From Mesorhizobium loti (GTDB lineage Bacteria; Pseudomonadota; Alphaproteobacteria; Rhizobiales; Rhizobiaceae), in NCBI GenBank assembly GCA_014189435.1, contig CP050293.1:315001-379000 (forward strand): a stretch of 64,000 nucleotides of DNA, given 5' to 3'. Positions 1-10,234 of this stretch are shown here, one piece after another. Under the pieces are notes generated by a model. The model worked only from the letters and a program-made list of their open reading frames with translations. It had not been told where the DNA came from and searched no databases. Every line of letters begins with the position of its first letter. Position 1 is the stretch's first letter. The position numbers and the translations under genes are program-made.

Positions 1-1059
<1,059 letters not shown>

Positions 1060-1200
1060 GCTTTGCAATTGCCGGGGAGCCCAGGCTTCCCGGCCCATCT
1101 TCATCGACAGTTTGACCTCCGGCGCAAGGTTGCCATGGCTGCCTCAAGGGGTTAACGGGTGCGGCGAAAACCGCACCATCTGGACAGCAGGAACTGGACT

Positions 1201-2655
1201 ATGGGCAAGGTAACAGGCTTTCTTGAAATCGACAGGCAGGTGCACAAGTACCAGCCGGCCTCCGACCGCATCCGGCATTTCCGTGAATTCACGCTGCCGA
1301 TGTCGGATAAGGAGGTCGAGAAACAGGCCGCGCGCTGCATGGATTGCGGCATTCCGTTCTGCCACGGGCCGACGGGCTGCCCGATCCACAACCAGATTCC
1401 GGACTGGAACGACCTCGTCTACAATGGTGACTGGGACAATGCGATCCGCAACCTGCATTCGACCAACAATTTCCCGGAGTTCACCGGCCGCATCTGCCCC
1501 GCGCCCTGCGAGGAAGCCTGCACGCTGAACCTCGAGGACATTCCCGTCGCCATCAAGACGGTCGAGCAGGCGATCGCCGACAAGGCCTATGAAACCGGCC
1601 ACATCAGGCCTTATCCGCCGGAAAAGAAGACCGGCAAGCGCGTCGCCGTTATCGGCTCCGGCCCTGCCGGCATGGCGGCTGCCCAGCAGCTTGGCCGCGC
1701 CGGCCACGACGTCCATGTCTATGAGCGCGAAAGCCGGCCGGGCGGGCTGATGCGCTACGGCATTCCCGACTTCAAGATCGAGAAGCACTATATCGACCGG
1801 CGCATCGAGCAGATGCAGGGCGAAGGCGTGACCTTCCATTGCGGCGTCAATGTCGGTGTCGACAAGCCTGTTGCCGAGCTGCTCGCCGAGCATGATGCCG
1901 TGCTCTATTGCGGCGGGTCGGAAACACCGCGCGCGGCCGGCATTCCCGGCGACGATCTCGGCGGCGTGCATGACGCGATGCCCTATCTGGTGCAGCAGAA
2001 CCGGCGTGTCGGCGGCGAACCGATCCAGTCCGTGGCGTGGCCGTCGCATCCGATCATCGCCGGCGGCCAGCATGTCGTCGTCGTCGGTGGTGGCGATACC
2101 GCGTCCGACTGTGTCGGCACCGCTTTCCGCCAGGGCGCCGTGCGCGTGACCCAGCTCGACATCCGCCCGCAGCCGCCGGAAAAGGAAGACAAGCTTTCGG
2201 TCTGGCCCTACTGGGCGACCAAGATGCGCACCTCGTCCTCGCAGGCCGAAGGCGCGGAGCGCGAATTCCAGGTGGCGACACTCGAATTCATCGGCGAGGA
2301 AGGCCAACTGACCGGCGTCAAGTGCTGCGAGGTCGACGAGAAGCGCAAGCCGATCGCCGGCAGCGAATTCGTCATCCGCGCCGATTTGGCCTTCATCGCC
2401 ATCGGCTTTGCCGGGCCGGCCGCTGCCGGAGTGGCGAAGGAGCTGGAGGGTGAGATGAAGATCGCCACCGACAGCCGCCGCTCCAGGAATGTCGAGGCCA
2501 ATGACCGCGATTACAGGACCAGCGTTGACAGGCTCTATGCGGCCGGCGACGTGCGTCGTGGCCAATCGCTGGTCGTCTGGGCGATCCGCGAGGGCCGTCA
2601 GGCGGCTCGCTCTATCGACGAGGCATTGATGGGGTCGAGCGTCCTGCCCCGCTGA
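1201..2655 (+). CDS. gltD: Glutamate synthase [NADPH] small subunit
   Basis: This 484-residue protein passes electrons from NADPH to the large subunit GltB. The N-terminal cysteines CMDCGIPFC and CPAPCEEAC are the Fe-S ligands of this family. A first dinucleotide-binding site (VIGSGPAGMAAAQQ) lies near residue 150 and a second (VVVGGGDTASDC) near residue 290. The ATG at 1201 is preferred because an AGGA sequence sits about 9 bases before it and the protein then begins MGKVTGFLEIDRQ, as in homologues. The frame stays open upstream to 1159, but that extension has no family match. Length and order after gltB are typical. Confidence 0.97.
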   Translation: MGKVTGFLEIDRQVHKYQPASDRIRHFREFTLPMSDKEVEKQAARCMDCGIPFCHGPTGCPIHNQIPDWNDLVYNGDWDNAIRNLHSTNNFPEFTGRICPAPCEEACTLNLEDIPVAIKTVEQAIADKAYETGHIRPYPPEKKTGKRVAVIGSGPAGMAAAQQLGRAGHDVHVYERESRPGGLMRYGIPDFKIEKHYIDRRIEQMQGEGVTFHCGVNVGVDKPVAELLAEHDAVLYCGGSETPRAAGIPGDDLGGVHDAMPYLVQQNRRVGGEPIQSVAWPSHPIIAGGQHVVVVGGGDTASDCVGTAFRQGAVRVTQLDIRPQPPEKEDKLSVWPYWATKMRTSSSQAEGAEREFQVATLEFIGEEGQLTGVKCCEVDEKRKPIAGSEFVIRADLAFIAIGFAGPAAAGVAKELEGEMKIATDSRRSRNVEANDRDYRTSVDRLYAAGDVRRGQSLVVWAIREGRQAARSIDEALMGSSVLPR

Positions 2656-2682
2656 GCCCGGCCTCAGAGCCGCTTTGCGATA

Positions 2683-3885
2683 CTAACGATTGATCGCGGT
2701 CGTGGTGTCGGTCGCGGCTGCGGCCTTCGGCGGCCTAGAGAAATCGTCGGCACGGCCGGGCGAAGCCACGGGTGCCTTGCCCTCCACCACCAGCCTCTCG
2801 CCGGGCAGGTCCGGATTGGCCTTTGCCGGCGGTGCCGCGCCAAGCAGTTCGGAGCCGCCGTCGAGCGCCGGGTCGCTGAGCAGCATCGGCGCGGTGCGGT
2901 CGATGACGATGGGAGCCGCGGCCGGCGCCGGCGCCTCCACGGGAGCGCCCGCCGGCGCGGAAGCCGTCACCACGCTTCCCGGCGCGGTCAGGCCGAGAAT
3001 CTTCAGCAACGGTTTTTCGGTATAGAAGGCGAACTTGCGTTTGCCCGCCTTCGACACGTTGATACCATCATCGGCGCGCAGTCGCACCGGCTGTCCGTTG
3101 ATGTCGGGACCGCTGGTGACGAAGGCACCATTTTCGTCGACGAAGCCGTCCCAGACGTCGACGAATTCACCACCGTTGCTTTCGGCGGCCTGGTGATAGA
3201 TGTCGTTGAAGGCAAGCATGTCGGAGGTCATCTTCGGCACCCGGAAGGCCGGCATGCCGACCCATAGGAAAGGCACCTTGGCTGTGGCGATTGCTTTGCC
3301 GAGCGCGTCGGTGCGGCGCTCATATTCCTTGGTCCAGTTTTCGGAACGGGGCTGCTCGCGGACGTCGCCTACTTTCATCTGCTGGCGGTCGTTTGAACCC
3401 AGCATGACGACCACGGCGGCGGGCTTTTCGGTCTCGATCAGCGTCGTGATCTGTTCGGGCCAGTTATAGAAGTCGTCGCGCACGAAGCCGGACGAGCCAT
3501 TGCTGCGCACGACGATCCTGACACCAGCATTCTCGGCAAAAGCGGTGTCGAGGCCTTCCGCGAGGCCGGCCGCCATGAAGTCACCGACCACCAGGACGGT
3601 GCGCGCGTCCGGCGCTTTCTCGACTATCGGTGTTTGTGGTTCAACCGGCGCACGGGGAGCGCGAGGTTTGCGCTTTGGCTTCGGCTTCTGAATCTGCGGC
3701 GGCTCAATCCGCTCGCTGCGGCGCGGAAACAAAAGATCGCGCAACGACCAGCCGCGGTTTTGCTGCTCCTGCGCCATGGCCGGGGCATGGAAGGCGCCAG
3801 CCACGCCGACGGCGAGCACGATGACGGCCAGGATGAGCACCGGCATGCGACGAACAAGCCCTGCGATGCGCGCAGCCGAAGCCAA
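2683..3885 (-). CDS. SGNH/GDSL hydrolase, DUF459 family, exported
   Basis: The 400-residue protein has an N-terminal hydrophobic segment (residues 11-38, ending in AMA) and is probably secreted or membrane anchored. A basic, proline-rich stretch follows (KPKPKRKPRAPRAP). The hydrolase core runs from about residue 95: block I VVGDFMAAGLAEGL has Phe where classical GDSL enzymes have the nucleophilic Ser. Block III is MLGSNDRQ, and a late GINVSKAGKRKFA segment replaces the usual DxxH. The substrate is unknown; DUF459 proteins are often linked to cell-envelope modification. The C-terminal 110 residues are Ala/Pro-rich and probably disordered. The start is a TTG at 3885 with GGAGG six bases upstream; there is no better ATG. 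Confidence 0.85.
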   Translation of the reverse strand: MASAARIAGLVRRMPVLILAVIVLAVGVAGAFHAPAMAQEQQNRGWSLRDLLFPRRSERIEPPQIQKPKPKRKPRAPRAPVEPQTPIVEKAPDARTVLVVGDFMAAGLAEGLDTAFAENAGVRIVVRSNGSSGFVRDDFYNWPEQITTLIETEKPAAVVVMLGSNDRQQMKVGDVREQPRSENWTKEYERRTDALGKAIATAKVPFLWVGMPAFRVPKMTSDMLAFNDIYHQAAESNGGEFVDVWDGFVDENGAFVTSGPDINGQPVRLRADDGINVSKAGKRKFAFYTEKPLLKILGLTAPGSVVTASAPAGAPVEAPAPAAAPIVIDRTAPMLLSDPALDGGSELLGAAPPAKANPDLPGERLVVEGKAPVASPGRADDFSRPPKAAAATDTTTAINR

Positions 3886-3983
3886 TCGTTTCCTCCATCC
3901 CTTGGCGCGGCAAGGCCCGCGCCAACCAGATTGCTACAGTGTCCTTTGCGCGCCCGGAAGGCCGCGCGGCACCGCAGGTGGCT

Positions 3984-5204
3984 CTATTTCTGCCGAAGCC
4001 ACTTCAGCACTTCCATGCTCGGATAGCCATCCTGGGTCAAGCCGGCCTTGGCCTGGAAGGCCATGATGGCAGTCTTCGAGCCGTCGCCAATCTTGCCGTC
4101 GAACTTGCCGTCGTAAAGGCCGTGCTGGGAAAGCCGCTTCTGCAGCTCCTGCCTCTCCTCGAAAGTGAGCTTGGTGAAAGGCCGCTTCCAGTCCTGCACG
4201 AGACCGCTGGAGCCTGCGATTTCGTCGGCAAGAAGACCGACGGCCAGCGCATATTTGTCGGCATTGTTGTAGGCCTTGATGACCGAGAAGTTCTTGATCA
4301 TCAGGAAGGCCGGCCCGCTGCGGCCGTCCGGCACCTTCAGCGTCGCCTTGTCGGAGCCGTTCTTGAACGGCTTGCCGTTAGCCCTGACGACGCCGAGCGC
4401 CTGCCATTGCGACAGCGTCTTCGAGCCGCCGGGAAGTTTGCCAGCCGGCAAGGCGACCTCATAGCCCCAGGTCTTGCCGGCCTGCCAGCCATTCTTCTTC
4501 AAAAGGTTGGCGGAGGTCGCCAGCGCATCGGGGATCGAATTCCAGATGTCGCGCTTGCCGTTGCCGTCCATGTCGACGGCATAGTGCAGATAGCTGGTCG
4601 GGATGAACTGGGTGTGGCCCATGGCGCCGGCCCAGGATCCGCTCAGATGGCTTTCGTCGATATCGCCGGTCTGCAGGATTTTCAGCGCGGCGATCAACTG
4701 GGTGCGGGCGAATTTCGCCCGCTTCGGGTCGGCATAGGCCAAGGTCGCCAGCGAGCGCACGACGTTGCGCATGATGTCGTCGCGCTTGAGGATCTCGCCA
4801 TAGTTCGATTCCATCGACCAGATGGCCAGCAGGATGTAGCGGTCGACGCCGAACCTGGCCTCGATCCGGTCCAGCCACGGCTTCCATTTCTTGGCCATCT
4901 GCTGGCCGACGGAGACCGACTGATCATGGACGCGGTTGTCGAAATAGTCCCAGGCAGGGGCCGTGAATTCAGGCTGCGTGCGGGCCTTTTCCAGCACCAC
5001 CGGGTCAATATCCCTGATGTCCCTGAAGGCCTGGTCGTAGAGGGCGCCGGAAACGCCGCTCTGCACCGCGGTGGCGCGGAAGCCGGCGACCCATTGCCGG
5101 AAACCGGCATCGGCGAAAGCGGGGCCAGGCATCAGCAGAGCGAGCGAGAGGCTGGCTGCCGCCATGACGCTGGTAAAACGCTTTGCGGCATTGCGAACGG
5201 ACAT
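3984..5204 (-). CDS. Lytic murein transglycosylase, MltB type, with peptidoglycan-binding domain
   Basis: This 406-residue exported enzyme should cleave the glycan strand of peptidoglycan non-hydrolytically. A signal peptide covers about residues 1-31 (SLALLMPGPAFA). The SLT_2/MltB catalytic domain follows, with the catalytic glutamate in WSMESNYGEI, then GAMGHTQFIPTSY and a metal-binding-like DMDGNGKRD. The last 60 residues (LQKRLSQHGLYDGKFDGKIG) form a peptidoglycan_binding_1 domain. The ATG at 5204 is chosen because AGGAGG lies seven bases upstream. A start 11 codons further up lacks this and would add a charged leader before the signal peptide. It diverges from galU across a 208-base gap. 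Confidence 0.93.
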   Translation of the reverse strand: MSVRNAAKRFTSVMAAASLSLALLMPGPAFADAGFRQWVAGFRATAVQSGVSGALYDQAFRDIRDIDPVVLEKARTQPEFTAPAWDYFDNRVHDQSVSVGQQMAKKWKPWLDRIEARFGVDRYILLAIWSMESNYGEILKRDDIMRNVVRSLATLAYADPKRAKFARTQLIAALKILQTGDIDESHLSGSWAGAMGHTQFIPTSYLHYAVDMDGNGKRDIWNSIPDALATSANLLKKNGWQAGKTWGYEVALPAGKLPGGSKTLSQWQALGVVRANGKPFKNGSDKATLKVPDGRSGPAFLMIKNFSVIKAYNNADKYALAVGLLADEIAGSSGLVQDWKRPFTKLTFEERQELQKRLSQHGLYDGKFDGKIGDGSKTAIMAFQAKAGLTQDGYPSMEVLKWLRQK

Positions 5205-5412
5205 CTTTTCCTCCTTCTCTGTCTCAGGAAAGACCATTCATCGCCGAACCAGGTTAGGAATTAGTTTACCATAGGTGCCGCCGGGAACGAAAAGACGCCT
5301 TGAAGCTTTACCGGTAACGTCCCCCTCTTATCGCCGAGTAATCCTCAATTCCGGCATGAAAATGTCTTGAAACGGGATTGCGGAACTGGCCATCAAACGG
5401 ATAATTGAAAGC

Positions 5413-6318
5413 ATGAAGAGAGTTCGCAAGGCAGTGTTCCCGGTCGCCGGTCTCGGCACACGGTTTCTCCCGGCCACCAAGGCCGTCCCCAAGGAAATGC
5501 TGACCGTCGTCGACCGGCCGGTCATCCAGTATGTGGTGGATGAGGCGCGCGAGGCCGGCATCGAGCATTTCATCTTCGTCACCGGCCGCAACAAGGCCGT
5601 CATCGAGGACCATTTCGACATCCAGTTCGAGCTCTACGACACGCTGGCCCAGCGCGGCAAGGACGACCAGCTCGCCCGCCTGCAACGGCTGCAGCCGGCG
5701 CCGGGGCAGACCAGCTTTACCCGCCAGCAGGTGCCGATGGGGCTCGGCCACGCCGTCTGGTGCGCCCGCGAGCTCGTCGGCGACGAGCCCTTCGCGCTTT
5801 TGTTGCCCGACATGATCATGCAGTCGGAGAAGAGTTGCATGAAGGCAATGGTGGAGCTCTACGAGGAAACCGGCAACAACATCATCGCCGTGCAGGAATG
5901 CGACCCCGCCGACGCCCACAAATATGGCATCGTCGGCCGCGGCGAGGACACGCATCACGGCTTCCGCATCACCGAGATGGTGGAAAAGCCGAAGACCGGC
6001 ACCGCGCCGTCCAACCTCTACATCAACGGCCGCTACATCCTGCAGCCCGAGATTTTCAAGATCCTCGAAGGCCAGGAAAAGGGTGCCGGCAACGAGATCC
6101 AGCTCACCGACGCGATGCTGAAGCTGGAAAAGCAGCAGCCCTTCTATGGCTACCACTATCAGGGCCGCACGTTCGATTGCGGATCGCCGGAAGGCTTTGT
6201 CGAGGCCAATGTCGCCTTCGCGCTGTGGCGCAGCGACATGAACGAGAACATGGCCGGTGTCATCCGCACGCTTCTCGACGAGATGAAGCCGTCGGAGCGC
6301 CGCGGCGCAGCTTCCTAG
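5413..6318 (+). CDS. galU: UTP--glucose-1-phosphate uridylyltransferase
   Basis: This 301-residue enzyme makes UDP-glucose from UTP and glucose 1-phosphate, the donor for surface polysaccharides and cyclic glucans. The nucleotide-binding signature [20 protein letters not shown] is at residues 9-28. EMVEKP follows mid-protein, and GNEIQLTDA and [13 protein letters not shown] near the end form the sugar-phosphate site. Length and sequence are typical of bacterial GalU, and the start is ATG. It is monocistronic by context: a diverging gene lies upstream and an inverted repeat downstream. Confidence 0.97.
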   Translation: MKRVRKAVFPVAGLGTRFLPATKAVPKEMLTVVDRPVIQYVVDEAREAGIEHFIFVTGRNKAVIEDHFDIQFELYDTLAQRGKDDQLARLQRLQPAPGQTSFTRQQVPMGLGHAVWCARELVGDEPFALLLPDMIMQSEKSCMKAMVELYEETGNNIIAVQECDPADAHKYGIVGRGEDTHHGFRITEMVEKPKTGTAPSNLYINGRYILQPEIFKILEGQEKGAGNEIQLTDAMLKLEKQQPFYGYHYQGRTFDCGSPEGFVEANVAFALWRSDMNENMAGVIRTLLDEMKPSERRGAAS

Positions 6319-6330
6319 GCCCCACACTTT

Positions 6331-6524
6331 CGTCATCCTCGGGCGAAGCAGGAGCGTAGCGACGTCGCGGAGACCCGGGGATCCATTCCGTTACATGGAC
6401 CCAGAGTGCAGCGGTCCAGAACGATGCCCCCAGGCCGGCCATCGCAGAGGCGCTTATAAGTCGCGGCATGGATCCTGGGGTCTGCGCCGCGTCGCTTCGC
6501 TCCTTGCTACGCCCCAGGATGACG
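6331..6524. repeat. Rhizobial-style inverted repeat pair between galU and a converging gene
   Basis: Two arms of about 55 bases face each other. The left arm begins CGTCATCCTCGGGCGAAGCA at 6331, and the right arm ends GCCCCAGGATGACG at 6524. They share, in inverted orientation, CGTCATCCT, the GGAGCGTAGC/GCTACG-like segment and GGATCCAT/ATGGATCC. The 60 bases between them are not coding. The element fills the gap between galU and the converging barrel gene, and it resembles repeats seen many times in Mesorhizobium genomes (recalled, not searched). Confidence 0.7.
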
Positions 6525-6538
6525 AACCTCGGACGGCT

Positions 6539-8329
6539 TCAGCGCTGCACCTTCACGCCCAGGAAGATGCTGTTGGCGGTGTAGTCGCGGCCGGGCAGAT
6601 TGCTGGTCAGCTTCTCGGTCCTCACCCTTGTGGTGAGGCCGGCGTAGCGGTTCAGCCACCAGGTCAGGCCGGCCTCGGCGCTCAAGGTCCTGTCATGGCC
6701 GTCGATGCCGACATAGTTGCGCCAGTCGAGGCCCAGCGCCGCGTTTGCGGTGAGATTGGCGCGAATCTGGCGTTCGCCGGTCAGGCGGCCGGAATAGAGG
6801 ATGTCGCCGGATTCACCTGATGTGGTCGTGGTCTCGACGGTGGTCTTGCCGGTCAGGCCGATCGTGGTGCCGCGCTCCGGTGACCATTTGAGGTCGGCAT
6901 TGACGGTGGCGCCCGAAATCGCGTCCAGGTTCTTGTCGTCGATCGCTTCCCTGAGCCAGCCGGCTGAGAATTCACCCGACAGCTTCTCACCCATATCGAG
7001 CGCAACGCCGGCGCGCGCGCCGAGCCGCGTCGACGAGCGCTCGAAGCCTTCATTGTCGATGCGTTGGTCATAGGCCCGGCGGCCGACTTCGATTTCGGTG
7101 AACGGGGTGAGGGCGGGGGAGATCTCGTAGCCGGTGCGCAAGGTCGCGGTGTAGAGCGTCGAGTCCTGATCCTTCTGCGACAGCGAGGTGCCGTCTGAAA
7201 GCTTGGCGTCGCCGTAGAAGTCGTGCGAGACCGCGCCGGTCAACGTGTACTGCATCTTGCCGATGTGCTTTTCCAGGGCCAGGCTGCCGTCGACGGTCTG
7301 CCGCAGCGGCTGCTTGCTGACGCCCGCGATGGCGTCCGGCGCCGACGCCGATTCAGGCACCGCTTCGTAGCCGAGCTTGGCGATGGCGCGCAATTCATTG
7401 TCGAGGTCGACATTGAGCTGGCCTTCGATCCGCCCTTGCTCGTTATGAACCGGGTAACCCGACACGCTCTCGCGGAACAGGCCATAGCCGTCGATCGTGG
7501 CGGAGTTCTCGCGCCAGTCGGAGGCGGCGGAGAAGCGCAGCGCGGTCTCGGACAGTAGCGCCGACTTGCCGGCACTGCTCGAATCGCCGTTCGACGTGGC
7601 GGTCAGACCCTGTTCGATCGTCGGCCGGATGACGAATGAGCCCCATTTGACGCCGGTGGCGGCAAACGGATCATCCTCCGGCTTCTTCTTCTGGCCTTCG
7701 ATGGCGTCCGTGCGCTCCGCGCCTGGGTCGAGCTTCTCCTTGTCGGCACTGTCGATGGTGAGGGCGCGGCGGTTGGCCGTCTCTTCGTCGGTGTCCGCAC
7801 CATCGGTGGCGTCCGTCGTGGAGGCGGTCGTTGAACCGGTGATGTCGGTGGCGTCGGCTGTCGACTTCTTCTTCTTTTTCGACTTGTCCGCGACCTTGTC
7901 CTTGGCCTGGTCAGCCGCATTCTGCGTGGCGGTCGATGAGCGGCGGCGAGGCTTGGGCGGTGCTGGGGTGTCGGCGGAGGTGTCGTCGGCGGCTGCCGGC
8001 GGGTCGAAAACGCTGCCGGCGGCAGTAGCGTCGCCGGTGTCCGTGTCGTCAGGCACAGCGCCGGCGCTGGCCGGCAGGTAGGTGCGGGCCGGCGCATTGT
8101 CTTGCGCAGCATTGGTCGGCGCCTGACCCTGCGCTGCCAAAGCGAGTTGTCTCGCCTTGCGCTGCTGGTCCGACAGGATCGCCGATTCCGAAACTTCGCC
8201 GCGCAGTTCCGTTTCCTGCGCCTGCAGCGCCGTTGGGCGCAGCAGGGCAAACATGCTGGTCGCCAGCAGCAAGGCGCAGACCGCCTTGCCCTTTCGTCCA
8301 TTCGATTTTTCTGGCTGGACCCCGGACAT
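6539..8329 (-). CDS. Outer-membrane beta-barrel protein (BBP2-like), with disordered N-terminal region
   Basis: This 596-residue protein starts with a signal peptide (residues about 16-38, ending LQAQ). A 170-residue low-complexity region rich in Ala, Asp, Thr and Lys follows, including a KSKKKKKS run. The C-terminal 380 residues alternate hydrophobic and polar residues in strand-turn repeats (FSAASDWRENSATIDGYGLF, TLRTGYEISPALTPFTEIEVG, RLGARAGVALDMGEKLSGEF), as in putative beta-barrel porin family 2. The likely place is the outer membrane; the function is unknown. The ATG at 8329 is preferred over the in-frame GTGs just upstream. It is convergent with galU. Confidence 0.75.
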   Translation of the reverse strand: MSGVQPEKSNGRKGKAVCALLLATSMFALLRPTALQAQETELRGEVSESAILSDQQRKARQLALAAQGQAPTNAAQDNAPARTYLPASAGAVPDDTDTGDATAAGSVFDPPAAADDTSADTPAPPKPRRRSSTATQNAADQAKDKVADKSKKKKKSTADATDITGSTTASTTDATDGADTDEETANRRALTIDSADKEKLDPGAERTDAIEGQKKKPEDDPFAATGVKWGSFVIRPTIEQGLTATSNGDSSSAGKSALLSETALRFSAASDWRENSATIDGYGLFRESVSGYPVHNEQGRIEGQLNVDLDNELRAIAKLGYEAVPESASAPDAIAGVSKQPLRQTVDGSLALEKHIGKMQYTLTGAVSHDFYGDAKLSDGTSLSQKDQDSTLYTATLRTGYEISPALTPFTEIEVGRRAYDQRIDNEGFERSSTRLGARAGVALDMGEKLSGEFSAGWLREAIDDKNLDAISGATVNADLKWSPERGTTIGLTGKTTVETTTTSGESGDILYSGRLTGERQIRANLTANAALGLDWRNYVGIDGHDRTLSAEAGLTWWLNRYAGLTTRVRTEKLTSNLPGRDYTANSIFLGVKVQR

Positions 8330-8521
8330 CGCCACCACTGCTTGCGCGGCGCACGCGCGCCATACTTACCGAACCGTAAATGGGGATGGTTAACGGAGGG
8401 TTGAGGCGGCGGCCCGTCAGCCGCCGGAAGCGCCGATTTCCAAAGGGATTCATACCGCGCGCGTTAAGCTTTTGTTTTCACGCCTGCCGTTGTGGCAAAC
8501 CACCACACACGTTCTGACGAC

Positions 8522-9580
8522 ATGCCTGAGGCCATTTCTGTTGGACAGCGCGCCGGCAAAGCGCTAATCGCATCAGCCATGCATGCGGGATCCCTGGATA
8601 AGAAGCCTTTGGACAGGCAAGCCTCGATCGCTTCGGCGCTGAGGACGGTGGCAACCGAACAGGCGGGGGTTGCGGCCCTTGCCGAGGCCTTGGAGAACGG
8701 ATTGGCCGCGCCTTTCGCGCAGGCCGTCGAGATGATCTCGGGGATTGAAGGCCGGGTCATCGTCACCGGCGTCGGCAAAAGCGGCCATATCGGATCGAAG
8801 ATCGCGGCGACGCTGGCCTCGACCGGCACGCCGGCCTTTTTCGTCCATCCCGCGGAAGCCAATCACGGCGATCTCGGCATGATCGCCAGGGACGACGCTA
8901 TCATCGCCATGTCGTGGTCGGGCGAGAGCAAGGAACTGATGGGCATCGTCGCCTATTCCAGGCGCTTTTCCATCCCGCTGATCGCCATAACCGCCGGAGA
9001 GACATCCGCACTTGCACGGGCAGCCGACGTCGTGCTGCTTTTGCCGCGTACGCCGGAAGCCTGCCCGCACGGCTTGGCGCCGACGACATCGACGCTGCTG
9101 CAACTGGTGATGGGCGACGCACTGGCGATCGCGCTGCTCGAAGCGCGCGGCTTCACGCCGGACCATTTCCGCACCTTTCATCCGGGCGGCCAGCTCGGCG
9201 CCAACCTGACGCAGATCCGCGAGATCATGCATGTTGGCGACAGGCTGCCGCTGGTGGTTGCGGGCACCGGCATGCAGGATGCGATCCTGGAACTGTCGCG
9301 CAAGGGATTTGGCTGCGTGGCGATCACCGATACCGACGGTGCGCTGGTCGGCATCATCACCGATGGTGACATCCGCCGTCACATCGGCAGCAATCTGCTG
9401 GCGATGACGGTGGATCAGGTGATGACAAGAGGGCCGAAGACGGCGACGCCGGACACGCTGGTGGCAACGGCGCTGCAAACGATCAACAATTCAGCCATCA
9501 CCAGTCTGATGGTGGTGGAGGGCAAGAGGCCGGTAGGCCTCATCCATCTGCATGATCTCCTGCGCATCGGCGCCGCCTAA
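8522..9580 (+). CDS. kdsD: Arabinose-5-phosphate isomerase (KpsF/GutQ/KdsD family)
   Basis: The 352-residue protein interconverts D-ribulose 5-phosphate and D-arabinose 5-phosphate, the first step toward KDO for lipopolysaccharide. The SIS domain comes first: GVGKSGHIGSKIAATLASTG, then SWSGESKELM and the HPGGQLGANL segment. Two CBS domains follow (about residues 240-350, IMHVGDRLPLV and VMTRGPKTATPDTLVATAL). I chose the ATG at 8522. A GTG at 8492 and an ATG at 8579 are also possible, and none has a strong ribosome-binding site. The stop codon TAA is itself the left edge of a 144-base repeat. Confidence 0.92.
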   Translation: MPEAISVGQRAGKALIASAMHAGSLDKKPLDRQASIASALRTVATEQAGVAALAEALENGLAAPFAQAVEMISGIEGRVIVTGVGKSGHIGSKIAATLASTGTPAFFVHPAEANHGDLGMIARDDAIIAMSWSGESKELMGIVAYSRRFSIPLIAITAGETSALARAADVVLLLPRTPEACPHGLAPTTSTLLQLVMGDALAIALLEARGFTPDHFRTFHPGGQLGANLTQIREIMHVGDRLPLVVAGTGMQDAILELSRKGFGCVAITDTDGALVGIITDGDIRRHIGSNLLAMTVDQVMTRGPKTATPDTLVATALQTINNSAITSLMVVEGKRPVGLIHLHDLLRIGAA

Positions 9581-9722
9581 GGTGCGTCGATATTCAGGTG
9601 ATGCCGGCCTGCAAACGACGGTTTCCTGCGCTTCCGGTGCTCACGTACCAAAAGTACGCTCCGCTCCGGTTCTCGGAACCCACCGTTTTCGACTCGGCCT
9701 GACCTGAATCTCAACACACCTT
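9579..9722. repeat. Hairpin repeat family, copy 1 of 3
   Basis: This 144-base element starts with AAGGTG overlapping the stop codon of kdsD and ends with ACACACCTT. The outer arms AAGGTGCGTCGATATTCAGG and CCTGAATCTCAACACACCTT are inverted copies with few mismatches. The interior is also imperfectly self-complementary, with GTAC-caaaa-GTAC at the centre. Near-identical copies lie at 24618-24762 and 35961-36128. It could fold into one long hairpin and may also end transcription. Confidence 0.85.
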
Positions 9723-9746
9723 GTCCAAGCGGCGGGTTTCAAGAAT

Positions 9747-10211
9747 TCAGACCGCCTCGACCGTCAGTTCCAGATCCGTGTCGGCCGCACCCGTCACGCG
9801 CACTTGCGTGCCGGCCGGCAGGTCCGGGCCGGAGACACGCCACAGCGTGTCGCCCAGCTTGATGCGGCCACGTCCATCCCGGATCGGTTCGGCAAGTGTC
9901 GCCATGCGGCCCACCATTTGCGCGCCGCGCCGGTTGAGCAGCGGCTGGTCGGTCGGGTCGGTGCGACTGCCGACCAGTTTCTTGCCGACATAGGCCGAGA
10001 CCAGCGACAGCGCCAGGAAGGCGAGAACCTGGACCTGCCAGGTCCAGAAGCCGGCGTCCCAGATCAGCAGCGACACCGCGCCGATGATCAGGGCGGCGAT
10101 GCCGATCCACAGCATGAAGATGCCCGGCGCGATGATTTCCATCACCAGCAGGACAAAGCCCAGAACCATCCAGTTCCACGGGCCGAGTTCGGAAATGACA
10201 CGATCGATCAC
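9747..10211 (-). CDS. NfeD-family membrane protein
   Basis: This is a 154-residue short-form NfeD. It has three hydrophobic segments (about residues 12-30, 33-52 and 59-77) followed by a small soluble domain (residues 95-150, GRATLAEP-like GRGRIKLGDTLWRVSG) of the NfeD OB fold. NfeD partners band-7/SPFH proteins in membrane microdomains. Here it lies directly downstream of, and 23 bases from, an SPFH gene on the same strand, the usual pair. The short form lacks the ClpP-like protease domain. Confidence 0.88.
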   Translation of the reverse strand: MIDRVISELGPWNWMVLGFVLLVMEIIAPGIFMLWIGIAALIIGAVSLLIWDAGFWTWQVQVLAFLALSLVSAYVGKKLVGSRTDPTDQPLLNRRGAQMVGRMATLAEPIRDGRGRIKLGDTLWRVSGPDLPAGTQVRVTGAADTDLELTVEAV

Positions 10212-10234
10212 GGCGTTCTCCTATGTTGGAGACA

